A stretch of DNA of 64,000 bases. It comes from Rhodanobacter glycinis (lineage in GTDB: Bacteria; Pseudomonadota; Gammaproteobacteria; Xanthomonadales; Rhodanobacteraceae). The position numbers and the translations under genes were made by a program. Below the pieces are notes generated by a model that saw only the letters and a program-made list of their open reading frames with translations, ran no database searches and had not been told where the DNA came from. How positions within the stretch are numbered: position 1 is the stretch's first letter; every line of letters begins with the position of its first letter. The stretch spans positions 389,693 to 453,692 of the forward strand of contig NZ_FOSR01000001.1 of NCBI RefSeq assembly GCF_900114325.1, written 5' to 3'. Positions 26,508 through 37,355 of the stretch are shown one piece after another.

Positions 26508-27499
26508 ATGTTCAGCCGTCCCACCCGGGGGATATGACGTCTGGAGTCCCCGACCCGACCCTTGATGCTGCCGGGGGGCAGCAGCCTGCCATCGACCTGA
26601 CCGACTCCGCACCCGGTTTCGGCAGTCGCTTGCGCGCCGCCCGCGAGGCCAGGGGCCTCGATCTGGAGAGTTGCGGCCACGCCATGCATCTGCCGGTGCG
26701 CGTGCTGCGCCAGATCGAAAGCGATGACCGCCAGGGTATCGACTACCAGGTCTATCTGACCGGGTACATCCGCAAATACGGTCGTCACCTGGGCGTCGAC
26801 GACGCCGAGATCGACGCCGAGATCGCGCGCATCAAGCGCAGCGATTCGGTGCAGGCCAGCCCCGAGCTGGTGGTGACCGGCGGCATTTCGCATTCCCGCT
26901 ACCTGCTTGAGCGTTATGCCACCGCGGCCACCTACGTGGTGCTGACGGTGGTGATTGCCGTACCGACCATCTGGCTCGGCGTGCATGGCACGCTGAGCAG
27001 CGACATGAGCCGCCTGGCACCGCTGGATTCCGCTCCGGTCGCGCAGCAGGACGCCGCGTCTCCCGTGCAGAAATCCGGCCATGCGCTTGCAGCGACCTTG
27101 CCGCTGCCCACGGTAGAGCCGCCGCAGGTCGACCAGCCCTTGATGGCCTCGATGATGCCGGTGCCCAACCTGGGCGGTGACACGGCAGCGACTCCGGCAC
27201 CGCCGGCAGCCACGGCCGTTGGCAGCGGCGACCATTCGCTGGTGCTGACGCTGGACAACAACAGCTGGGTCGAAGTGACCAATACCGATGGTGACCGGCT
27301 GGAATACAGCCTGCTCCCCGCCGGAACCGTCAAGACGTACCGCAGCAACGAGCCGCTGAACGTGCGCATCGGCAACGCCGCCGGTGCCAAGGTCAGCATT
27401 GACGGGCAGCCGGTGGCGCTGGGCGATTACCGCCACGCCAACGTCGCGCACTTCCGCGTGGCCATCCAGGATGGCAAGGCTGCACCCGCCGGCGTCTGA
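26504..27499 (+). CDS. rodZ: RodZ-type HTH membrane protein
   Basis: This 331-residue protein has a cytosolic Xre-like HTH (residues 38-105, GSRLRAAREARGLDLESCGHAMHLPVRVLRQIE). A transmembrane segment follows at about 141-160, then a proline/alanine-rich linker and a periplasmic DUF4115 beta domain (240-325, NNSWVEVTNTDGDRLEYSLLPAGTVKTYR). RodZ anchors MreB and helps set rod shape. It overlaps pilW by ATGA. About 165 bp separate it from yfgM; the usual ispG is not between them here. Confidence 0.9.
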   Translation: MNVQPSHPGDMTSGVPDPTLDAAGGQQPAIDLTDSAPGFGSRLRAAREARGLDLESCGHAMHLPVRVLRQIESDDRQGIDYQVYLTGYIRKYGRHLGVDDAEIDAEIARIKRSDSVQASPELVVTGGISHSRYLLERYATAATYVVLTVVIAVPTIWLGVHGTLSSDMSRLAPLDSAPVAQQDAASPVQKSGHALAATLPLPTVEPPQVDQPLMASMMPVPNLGGDTAATPAPPAATAVGSGDHSLVLTLDNNSWVEVTNTDGDRLEYSLLPAGTVKTYRSNEPLNVRIGNAAGAKVSIDGQPVALGDYRHANVAHFRVAIQDGKAAPAGV

Positions 27500-27665
27500 A
27501 CGGCGATATCGAATGCCCGCATCGGCCCGCGCGGCCGGTGCAATCGGTTATGCTTGCCCATTCTCCGCCCCATGGTTGGGCGGATGATCCCGACTGCGGC
27601 CGTGGCTGATCGTCGGGACGGCTTACAACAGCGCCTCCGGGCGTATTCCCCCACACGGTGATTGC

Positions 27666-28316
27666 ATGGCATTTGACGCATACGACGACTACGAACAGGG
27701 CGAACGCGTACAGCAGTGGCTGCGCCAGAACGGCTTGTCGATCGTGGTCGGCATCGTGATTGGCCTGGTGGCGATTTTCGGCTGGCAGCAGTGGCGCAAG
27801 CACCAGGTCAACCATCAGGCCGCCGCTTCGCAGCTTTACGTGAACCTGCGCACCGCGCAGGCCGCGGGCCAGACCGACCAGGCCAATGCGCTGATCACGC
27901 AGTTGATGAAGGACTATGCCGACAGCCCGTACGCACTGTTCGCGGTAAGCGATCGCGCCGTGGACGACGTGCGTGCCAAGCACCTGGACAAGGCACTGGT
28001 ATCGCTGGACTGGGCGCAGCAACACGCCAAATCGCCTGCGCTGAAGGCGCTGGTCAACTTGCGGATCGCGCGCGTGCAGCTGGCGCAGGGCAACGCCCAG
28101 CAGGCCATCACCACGCTCGGGCAGATTTCCGCGAATGATTATCCGGGCCTAGTCGAGGAACTACGCGGCGATGCGCTGGTCAAGCTCAAGCGTCCTGATG
28201 ACGCGCGCAAGGCATACCAGGCCGCCGAGGCCGCCTTGGGCAAATCCGAGCTGCAGGGCGGTGACCTGCAAATGAAAATCGACGATCTGGCCGTGGCCGG
28301 AAAGCAGGGTGCATGA
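27666..28316 (+). CDS. yfgM: YfgM-like tetratricopeptide protein, SecYEG-associated
   Basis: This 216-residue inner-membrane protein has a short cytosolic head (MAFDAYDDYEQGERVQQWLRQNG), one transmembrane helix (about residues 25-43) and a periplasmic TPR-like domain. In E. coli YfgM binds PpiD and the Sec translocon and works with periplasmic chaperones. It overlaps bamB by 4 bp, as in other gammaproteobacteria. Confidence 0.92.
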   Translation: MAFDAYDDYEQGERVQQWLRQNGLSIVVGIVIGLVAIFGWQQWRKHQVNHQAAASQLYVNLRTAQAAGQTDQANALITQLMKDYADSPYALFAVSDRAVDDVRAKHLDKALVSLDWAQQHAKSPALKALVNLRIARVQLAQGNAQQAITTLGQISANDYPGLVEELRGDALVKLKRPDDARKAYQAAEAALGKSELQGGDLQMKIDDLAVAGKQGA

Positions 28317-29530
28317 AAGCAGGATTCACGAAACGGGCATGCGCGGTCGCTTTGACGGCTTCCCTTGTGGCGCTGGCAGGCTGCCATTCCTTCAAGAAGG
28401 AAAACATCCAGCCGCCGACGCCGCTGGCCAAGGATTTCACGCCCACCGTGCAGGTCACCCGCCTGTGGAAGGACCGGGTTGGCAAGGGCGCGGGCGAAAG
28501 CGGTATCCGCATGCGTCCGACCGTGGTCGACGGCGTGCTCTACGCGGCCAGCACCGATGGCACCATTGCCGCGATCGACGCCACCAGCGGCAAGAAGCTG
28601 TGGTCCGAGCATTCGCGCCAGCACGGCTGGTTCGGCTGGGGTGACAAGAAGCGCAAGGATTCCTTCTATTCCGGTGGTCCGGCGGTGGCCGGTGACCTGC
28701 TGGTGATCGGCACGCTCGACGGCCACGTCTACGGCTTCGATGCGAAGGATGGCAAGCCGCGCTGGACCGCCGCACTGACGTCCGAAGTGATCGATTCGCC
28801 GGTGATCTCGAATGGCCTGGTCATCGTGCGCACCCAGGACGGCAACCTGTACGGCCTGGACAGCGCCACCGGCGAGCGTCGCTGGGTCTATGACCAGGGC
28901 ACCGTGCCCAGCCTCAGCCTGCGTGGCAATGGCCCGATTCTGGCGGCCAATGGCGTGGTGTTCTTCGGCAGCGACAACGGCAAGCTGGTCGCTCTGCGTG
29001 AAGACAATGGCGAAAAGCTGTGGGAACAGCCGCTGGCCAGTGGCGAGGGTCGTACCGACATCGACCGCCTCGATGATGCCGACGGCAGCATCCTGCTCGA
29101 TGGCAGCACGCTCTACGCCGCCGCCTATCACGGCAACCTGCTCGCAGTGGACGGCCCCAGCGGGCGCCCGATGTGGTCGCACCCGTTCTCCAGCTACACC
29201 TCGCTGGCGGTGAACGGCAGCGCCGTCTATGGCGTCGACGATTCCTCGCAGGTGTGGGCGTTCGACAAGAGCAGCGGCAGCGACATGTGGAAGAACAGCA
29301 AGCTGCGTTATCGCTGGCTCAGCGGCCCGGCGGTGCAGGGCGACTACGTGGTGGTCGGTGACATGTACGGCTACGTGCACTGGCTGCAGACCGGCGACGG
29401 TGCGCTGGCCGCGCGCGAACGCCTGTCGCGGAAGGTGGCGATTCGTGCCCAGCCGGTGGTGGTGGGTGATGTGGTGTACGTCGAGGACGTGGAGGGCCAT
29501 ATTGGCGCCTACCGTCTCGGCGGCCACTGA
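28313..29530 (+). CDS. bamB: Outer membrane protein assembly factor BamB
   Basis: This 405-residue lipoprotein has its lipobox at LVALAGC (about Cys23). It is an eight-bladed beta-propeller with repeated AxDxxxGxxxW-type PQQ motifs such as AIDATSGKKLW, GLDSATGERRW, ALREDNGEKLW and AFDKSSGSDMW. BamB is a scaffold of the BAM complex for beta-barrel insertion. Position between yfgM and der is the conserved one. Confidence 0.96.
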   Translation: MKAGFTKRACAVALTASLVALAGCHSFKKENIQPPTPLAKDFTPTVQVTRLWKDRVGKGAGESGIRMRPTVVDGVLYAASTDGTIAAIDATSGKKLWSEHSRQHGWFGWGDKKRKDSFYSGGPAVAGDLLVIGTLDGHVYGFDAKDGKPRWTAALTSEVIDSPVISNGLVIVRTQDGNLYGLDSATGERRWVYDQGTVPSLSLRGNGPILAANGVVFFGSDNGKLVALREDNGEKLWEQPLASGEGRTDIDRLDDADGSILLDGSTLYAAAYHGNLLAVDGPSGRPMWSHPFSSYTSLAVNGSAVYGVDDSSQVWAFDKSSGSDMWKNSKLRYRWLSGPAVQGDYVVVGDMYGYVHWLQTGDGALAARERLSRKVAIRAQPVVVGDVVYVEDVEGHIGAYRLGGH

Positions 29531-29566
29531 TCGCTGCCGCGCTGATTCAAGGAAACATGCCTCCCC

Positions 29567-30967
29567 ATGCTGCCCGTCGTCGCTCTGGTCGGTCGCCCCA
29601 ATGTCGGTAAATCGACCCTTTTCAATGTACTGACGCGCAGCCGTGACGCCCTGGTGGCCGATATGCCGGGCGTCACCCGCGATCGCCACTACGGCATCTG
29701 CCGCACGAACGAGGAACGTCCCTTCGTGGTGGTCGACACCGGCGGCTTGTCCGGTATCGATGACGGTCTCGATGGCCTGACCGCACGCCAGGTGCGCCTG
29801 GCCATCGAGGAAGCCCAGGTACTGGTGTTCGTGGTCGATGCGCGCGATGGCCTGCTGCCGCAGGATCGCACCATCCTCGACGAGCTGCGTCGCAGCGGCA
29901 AGCCGATCATCGCCGCGGTCAACAAGACCGATGGACTGGACGAAGAGACCGCGCTGGCCGAGTTCGCCGTGTTCGGCATTGCGGCCACCTTGCCGCTGTC
30001 CGCTGCGCACAACCGTGGCACCGAAGACCTGGTCGACATGCTGTTGCCGTTGCTGCCGGCCGAGCCGGACGAGGCGGAAGAGCAGGTCGAGGACGGCAGC
30101 ATTCGCGTGGCCATTGTCGGCCGTCCGAACGCGGGCAAGTCCACCCTGATCAATCGCCTGCTGGGCGAGGATCGCCTGATCGTCTCCGACGTGGCCGGCA
30201 CCACCCGCGATCCGATCCGCGTGCCGCTGGAACGCGACGGCAAGCGTTACACCCTGATCGACACGGCCGGCGTACGCCGCAAGGCCCGCGTCGAGGAAGC
30301 GGTGGAGAAATTCAGCGTCATCAAGACGTTGCAATCCATCGCTGCCGCGCAGGTGGTGGTGATCATGATCGACGCCCGCGAAAACCTGGCCGACCAGGAT
30401 CTCACCCTGATCGGCCATGCCATGGAAGAGGGGCGGGCGCTGGTCATTGCGGTCAACAAGTGGGACGGCCTGGACGCCTACCAGCGCGAGCAGTGCCAAC
30501 GTGCGCTGGATCGTCGACTGGTGTTCGTCGACTGGGCCAAGCAGGTGTACATCTCCGCGCTGCATGGCTCCGGCCTGCGTGAGCTGATGCGTGCCGTGAT
30601 GCGGGCACATGCCTCGGCCACGAAAGAACTGAACTCGTCCGACCTGACCCGCACGCTGGAAAAGGCCTACGAGAGCTACCAGCCGCCGCTGGTGCGCGGC
30701 CATGCGCCGAAGCTGCGCTTTGCCCATCCCGGCGGCAGCAACCCGCCCACCGTGGTGATCCACGGCAGCCGCACCAAGCACATCGCGCCGGCGTATCGTC
30801 GCTACCTCGAGAACTTCTTCCGCAAGCGCTACAAGCTGGAAGGCACGCCGATCCGCATCGAATTCCGCGAAGGCGAGAATCCGTACGCCGGCAAGAAGAA
30901 CGTGCTGACCGAAGCCCAGCAGCGCAAGCGCCAGCGCATGATCCGCGAGATGAAAAAGCGCAAGTAA
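29567..30967 (+). CDS. der: Ribosome biogenesis GTPase Der (EngA)
   Basis: This 466-residue protein has tandem GTPase domains. G domain 1 has GRPNVGKST, DTGG and NKTD. G domain 2 has GRPNAGKST, DTAGV and NKWD, and a KH-like domain lies at the C-terminus. It is essential for 50S subunit maturation. It follows bamB by 36 bp and ends with the usual basic tail (KRQRMIREMKKRK). Confidence 0.97.
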   Translation: MLPVVALVGRPNVGKSTLFNVLTRSRDALVADMPGVTRDRHYGICRTNEERPFVVVDTGGLSGIDDGLDGLTARQVRLAIEEAQVLVFVVDARDGLLPQDRTILDELRRSGKPIIAAVNKTDGLDEETALAEFAVFGIAATLPLSAAHNRGTEDLVDMLLPLLPAEPDEAEEQVEDGSIRVAIVGRPNAGKSTLINRLLGEDRLIVSDVAGTTRDPIRVPLERDGKRYTLIDTAGVRRKARVEEAVEKFSVIKTLQSIAAAQVVVIMIDARENLADQDLTLIGHAMEEGRALVIAVNKWDGLDAYQREQCQRALDRRLVFVDWAKQVYISALHGSGLRELMRAVMRAHASATKELNSSDLTRTLEKAYESYQPPLVRGHAPKLRFAHPGGSNPPTVVIHGSRTKHIAPAYRRYLENFFRKRYKLEGTPIRIEFREGENPYAGKKNVLTEAQQRKRQRMIREMKKRK

Positions 30968-30981
30968 CGGCCCGCTTGCTT

Positions 30982-31002
30982 CCTCTCCCCGCCGGGGAGA
31001 GG
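30982..31002. terminator. Hairpin downstream of der, possible terminator
   Basis: The inverted repeat CCTCTCCCC-GCC-GGGGAGAGG lies 15 bp after the der stop. It has no U-tract and is followed by more of the same repeat type (GAGGTGAGGGGCGGG). It is probably a C/G-rich dispersed repeat serving as a transcription barrier. Confidence 0.55.
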
Positions 31003-31095
31003 ACCGAGGTGAGGGGCGGGTGCTCGCGATAGCACCCATCGAAACCCGCTTTGAGGTCGACGGAAGAACACGGGAGAAAAGCTACACTTCCCGCT

Positions 31096-32265
31096 ATGTC
31101 TCCTCTCCCCGATAGCGAAACCTGGCTGGCCGAGTTGCGCAGCCGCATTCCAGAAGTAGCGCCGACCGCCGCCTTGGCGCAGCAGTCGCAGGGCGCCTTG
31201 CTGATCGATGTACGCGAAGACAGCGAACGCGCGACCGGTTCGCCCGCAGGTGCGTTGGGTTTGTCGCGCAGTTTCCTGGAATTGCGCATCGAGCAGGCTG
31301 AAGCGGATCGCGAGCGTCCCATTCTCACGTTATGCGGCAGCGGCACGCGTTCATTGTTGGCGGCCGAAACCCTGCAGCGACTCGGTTATCGGCACGTGCA
31401 ATCGGTCGCCGGCGGTTTCGAGCGCTGGAAGACCGAGGGCTTGCCGGTGGTGCGGGGTGCGCTCGACGCCGACGCCAGCGAGCGCTATGCCCGCCAGTTG
31501 CGCCTGCCGCAGGTGGGCGAGGCCGGGCAGGCCAAACTGGCGGCGGCGAGTGTCGTCCTGCTGGGCGCCGGTGGCCTCGGCGCCCCGGCGGCGTTGTATC
31601 TCGCCGCAGCCGGCGTGGGCCGCTTGACCCTGATCGATGATGACCGGGTCGAACGTTCCAACCTGCATCGCCAGGTCATCCACGCCGATGCCCGGGTGGG
31701 CATGGCCAAGACCGAGTCGGCGCGCCTGGCGCTGCACGCGTTGAATCCGCGAGTGCAGGTGGATACACGCGACGAACGCCTGCGTGCCGACAACGTGGAG
31801 CGGCTGCTGGCCGGTCATGACGTGGTGATCGACGGCGCCGACAATTTTCCTGCACGCTACCTGCTGGCCGCGGCCTCGCTGCGGCTGAAGTTGCCCATGG
31901 TGTACGGCGCCGTGGAGCGTTTCACGGGGCAGGTGAGCGTGTTTGATCCGCGACGCGACGCATCGCCGTGCTATCGCTGCCTGTTCCCCGAACCGCCGGC
32001 TGCTGCCGATGCGCCCAACTGCAGCGAAGCCGGCGTACTTGGCGTGTTGCCCGGCATCGTCGGCCTGCTGCAGGCCACCGAGACGCTGAAGCTGATCCTT
32101 GGCCTGGGCGAACCCCTGACGGGCCGGCTGCTGTCCTTCGATGCCCTCGCCATGCACTTTCGCGAGACACGTTTGCCGCGCGATCCGGATTGCCCTGGCT
32201 GCGGTCGGCATGCCGCATTCCGTGGTTACGAAGACGTGGCCCGACTCTGCGCAAGCGGCGGTTGA
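31096..32265 (+). CDS. moeB: Molybdopterin-synthase adenylyltransferase with N-terminal rhodanese domain
   Basis: This 389-residue protein has a rhodanese domain first (residues 25-120, active-site Cys80 in LTLCGSGTRS). A ThiF/MoeB adenylation domain follows (VVLLGAGGLGAPAALYLAAAGVG, residues 142-164; Arg finger in ERSNLHRQ). Zinc cysteines CYRC and CPGC are present. MoeB adenylates the MoaD C-terminus; the fused rhodanese may supply sulfur, as in MOCS3 although there the order is reversed. The ATG at 31096 is chosen because the longer frame runs through the upstream repeat. The 3' end overlaps the convergent GNAT gene by 40 bp. Confidence 0.88.
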   Translation: MSPLPDSETWLAELRSRIPEVAPTAALAQQSQGALLIDVREDSERATGSPAGALGLSRSFLELRIEQAEADRERPILTLCGSGTRSLLAAETLQRLGYRHVQSVAGGFERWKTEGLPVVRGALDADASERYARQLRLPQVGEAGQAKLAAASVVLLGAGGLGAPAALYLAAAGVGRLTLIDDDRVERSNLHRQVIHADARVGMAKTESARLALHALNPRVQVDTRDERLRADNVERLLAGHDVVIDGADNFPARYLLAAASLRLKLPMVYGAVERFTGQVSVFDPRRDASPCYRCLFPEPPAAADAPNCSEAGVLGVLPGIVGLLQATETLKLILGLGEPLTGRLLSFDALAMHFRETRLPRDPDCPGCGRHAAFRGYEDVARLCASGG

Positions 32266-32828
32266 ACAAGATCCTCGGGAATCAGCGAGTAGACCAGGGC
32301 GTCGGTTGCTCGATTGCGCGCCCACAACCGGTGCCGGGCGAGGCCTTCCAGCTTGGCTCCGGCCTTTTCGGCGGTGCTTCGGCTGGCGTGGTTGTCGGGC
32401 AGGACGACGATCTCGATGCGCGCCAGTGCCAGCTGTTCGAAACCGAAGCGCGCCACCGTCGCCGCTGCGCGCGAGGCAATGCCCTGGCCCTGATGCGATT
32501 GGCGGACCCAATAACCCAGGCTGGCGATCCGGTGCTGCGGGTTGAACTGGTTGAGTCCGGCGCTCCCTCGTAGTTCACCGCTGTCCCGGTCGCAGATCGC
32601 AAACGCGAAATGCCGCTGTTCGAGCCAGCCTTGCCGGCACTCGCGGACCCAGGCCTGGGCTTCTTTCTCGCCGTACCCGGCATGGCACCAGTCCAGCCAA
32701 TGTCCAAGGCTTGGCAGGGATGCCTGCACGGCTTCCAGCAACGCGGCGGCGTCGGAAAGGCGCCAGGGCCGAAGCAGCCATTCTCCGTTGACCAGTTCCA
32801 GTGCGGGATCGATGGGCTCGACCGGCAT
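32226..32828 (-). CDS. GNAT family N-acetyltransferase, RimJ/RimL-like
   Basis: This 200-residue protein matches the RimJ/RimL group, which acetylates protein N-termini or small amines. Motifs seen are [46 protein letters not shown] (the acetyl-CoA pyrophosphate loop QGQGIA) and [21 protein letters not shown]. The ATG at 32828 has AAGGAG nine bases upstream. It is convergent with moeB, sharing 40 bp of 3' coding sequence, and divergent from folD. Substrate unknown. Confidence 0.88.
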   Translation of the reverse strand: MPVEPIDPALELVNGEWLLRPWRLSDAAALLEAVQASLPSLGHWLDWCHAGYGEKEAQAWVRECRQGWLEQRHFAFAICDRDSGELRGSAGLNQFNPQHRIASLGYWVRQSHQGQGIASRAAATVARFGFEQLALARIEIVVLPDNHASRSTAEKAGAKLEGLARHRLWARNRATDALVYSLIPEDLVQPPLAQSRATSS

Positions 32829-32845
32829 CGTCGCTCCTTTTTCGT

Positions 32846-32874
32846 TTGTGTGGTTGGCAGCCAACCGCGATAAT
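32846..32874 (+). promoter_or_regulatory. Putative sigma70 promoter of folD
   Basis: TTGTGT (32846-32851) and GATAAT (32869-32874) are separated by 17 bp. The -10 lies 27 bp before the folD ATG. Confidence 0.5.
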
Positions 32875-32901
32875 GTGCGCCTTTGCAGGACTAGGGCGAT
32901 C

Positions 32902-35357
<2,456 letters not shown>

Positions 35358-35386
35358 CCAGTGCGGGGCGCTTGTGCTCCCCGCGC

Positions 35387-35546
35387 GTCATTCCGGCGCA
35401 GGCCGGAATCCAGTAGCGATGCCGAAGAGGGCCTGCCCGACCGGGCTGGGTACCTCCGGAATACACCCGCGACGAGCGGAGCGTGCAGTCACTGGATGAC
35501 CAGCTTGCAGCTGTTGTAAAGCACCTCCGGCCTGCGCCGGAATGAC
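35387..35546. repeat. GTCATTCC-type intergenic repeat (160 bp)
   Basis: This is the longest copy in the window. It opens GTCATTCCGGCGCAGGCCGG and CCAGTAGCGATG. It then carries an extra internal segment (GGGCCTGCCCGACCGGGC...) absent from other copies and continues TCACTGGATGACCAG. It ends GCGCCGGAATGAC. A short stem GCGGGG...CCCCGC at 35363-35384 just before it could end guaB transcription. Confidence 0.75.
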
Positions 35547-35582
35547 GACGACCGAACTCTCCAGCCTTCCGGCCAGCCGCTC

Positions 35583-37160
35583 ATGACCAATATCCATTCC
35601 GACAAGATCCTCATACTCGATTTCGGTGCGCAGTACACCCAGTTGATCGCACGCCGTGTACGCGAACTCGGCGTGTACTGCGAGATCTGGGCCTGGGACC
35701 ACGATCCGGCCGAAATCGCAGCGTTCGCACCCAAGGGCATCATCTTCTCCGGCGGTCCCGAGTCGACCACGCTGGTCGACGCGCCCAAGGCGCCGCAACA
35801 GGCGTTCGATGCGGACGTGCCGATCCTCGGCATCTGCTACGGCATGCAAACCCTGGCGGCCCAGCTTGGCGGCGCCACCGAGGCGGCCGAGGCGCGCGAG
35901 TTCGGCCACGCCAGCGTGGACATCGTGGCCCCCAGCCAGTTGTTCGATGGCCTCAGCGATCATGCCGACGCCCATCGCCTGGACGTCTGGATGAGCCACG
36001 GCGATCACGTCAGCAAGGCGCCCCCGGGCTTCGTCGTCACCGGCACCACCGAGCGCATTCCCGTCGCGGTGATGGAAAACGCGGAGAAACGCTGGTACGG
36101 CGTGCAGTTCCATCCGGAAGTGACCCACACCAAGCAGGGCAGTGCGCTGCTCAAGCGCTTCATCACCGACATCTGCGGCTGCGCCACGTTGTGGACGGCG
36201 GCCAACATCATCGACGACCAGATCGCCCGCGTGCGCGAACAGGTGGGCGAGGATCACGTGCTGCTGGGCCTGTCCGGTGGCGTGGATTCCTCGGTGGTGG
36301 CCGCGCTGCTGCACAAGGCCATCGGTGATCGACTGACCTGCGTGTTCGTCGATACCGGCCTGCTGCGCTGGCAGGAAGGCGACCAGGTGATGGCCACCAT
36401 GGCCGAGCACATGGGCGTCAAGGTGATCCGCGTGAATGCCGCGGACCGCTACTTCACAGCACTCGAAGGAGAGGCCGACCCGGAAGCCAAGCGCAAGATC
36501 ATCGGCCGCCTGTTCGTGGAGATCTTCGACGAGGAATCGGAGAAGCTGATCGCCCACGGCGGCAAGGTGAAGTGGCTGGCACAGGGTACCATCTACCCCG
36601 ACGTGATCGAGTCGGCCGGCAGCAAGACCGGCAAGGCCCACGTCATCAAGAGCCACCACAACGTGGGTGGTCTGCCCGAGCACATGAAGCTCAAGCTGGT
36701 CGAGCCGCTGCGCGAGCTGTTCAAGGACGAGGTGCGCCGCATCGGCGTGGCGCTGGGCTTGCCGCGCGAGATGGTCTATCGCCATCCGTTCCCCGGCCCC
36801 GGCCTGGGCGTGCGCATCCTGGGCGAAGTGAAGCGCGAATACGCCGAACTGCTGGCCCGCGCCGATGCCATCTTCATCGAGGAATTGCGCAAGGCCGACC
36901 TGTACGACAAGACCAGCCAGGCCTTCGCGGTGTTCCTGCCAGTGAAATCGGTGGGTGTGGTAGGTGACGCGCGCGCCTACGAATGGGTGGTGGCACTGCG
37001 TGCGGTGGAAACCATCGACTTCATGACGGCCCATTGGGCGCACTTGCCGTATGAGTTTCTTGGCAAGGTTTCCAACCGTATTATCAATGAGATACGTGGC
37101 ATTTCTCGTGTCGTGTATGACATCAGCGGCAAACCGCCGGCCACGATCGAGTGGGAATAG
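35583..37160 (+). CDS. guaA: GMP synthase (glutamine-hydrolysing)
   Basis: This 525-residue enzyme makes GMP from XMP. The class I glutamine amidotransferase domain (residues 10-200) has its Cys in GICYGMQ and the His/Glu pair in FHPEVTHT. The ATP pyrophosphatase P-loop is [11 protein letters not shown] (about 230), and the C-terminal dimerisation domain ends PPATIEWE. A clear terminator follows. Confidence 0.97.
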   Translation: MTNIHSDKILILDFGAQYTQLIARRVRELGVYCEIWAWDHDPAEIAAFAPKGIIFSGGPESTTLVDAPKAPQQAFDADVPILGICYGMQTLAAQLGGATEAAEAREFGHASVDIVAPSQLFDGLSDHADAHRLDVWMSHGDHVSKAPPGFVVTGTTERIPVAVMENAEKRWYGVQFHPEVTHTKQGSALLKRFITDICGCATLWTAANIIDDQIARVREQVGEDHVLLGLSGGVDSSVVAALLHKAIGDRLTCVFVDTGLLRWQEGDQVMATMAEHMGVKVIRVNAADRYFTALEGEADPEAKRKIIGRLFVEIFDEESEKLIAHGGKVKWLAQGTIYPDVIESAGSKTGKAHVIKSHHNVGGLPEHMKLKLVEPLRELFKDEVRRIGVALGLPREMVYRHPFPGPGLGVRILGEVKREYAELLARADAIFIEELRKADLYDKTSQAFAVFLPVKSVGVVGDARAYEWVVALRAVETIDFMTAHWAHLPYEFLGKVSNRIINEIRGISRVVYDISGKPPATIEWE

Positions 37161-37185
37161 AAAAATCAGCCACTTGCGCGTATCG

Positions 37186-37212
37186 AAAAAGCCGGCCTTG
37201 TGCCGGCTTTTT
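37186..37212 (+). terminator. Rho-independent terminator after guaA
   Basis: AAAAAGCCGGC-CTTGT-GCCGGCTTTTT begins 26 bp after the guaA stop. The A/T arms make it suitable for both strands, so it may also stop the convergent RND operon. Confidence 0.9.
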
Positions 37213-37355
37213 CATGTTTGCTCTGTAAATCAATGAAATAAATGGAAAATACTCCTCGCAGGATTGAGGGTGAATGCCCCGGTCTCCCGTGCGGCTGAAG
37301 GCTCTTCAGGCGCCCTCGCGGACTGGCCATGCCCACGGCATGGCCAGTCCGGATA

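Noticed and set aside
28139-31039. Minus-strand open frame of over 960 codons
   Set aside because: It is antisense to bamB and der, which have complete family motifs; the frame shows no family features.
32542-32901. Longer N-terminus for folD (about 120 extra residues)
   Set aside because: That segment is antisense to the GNAT gene and is not part of the FolD family; ATG 32902 gives the standard protein.
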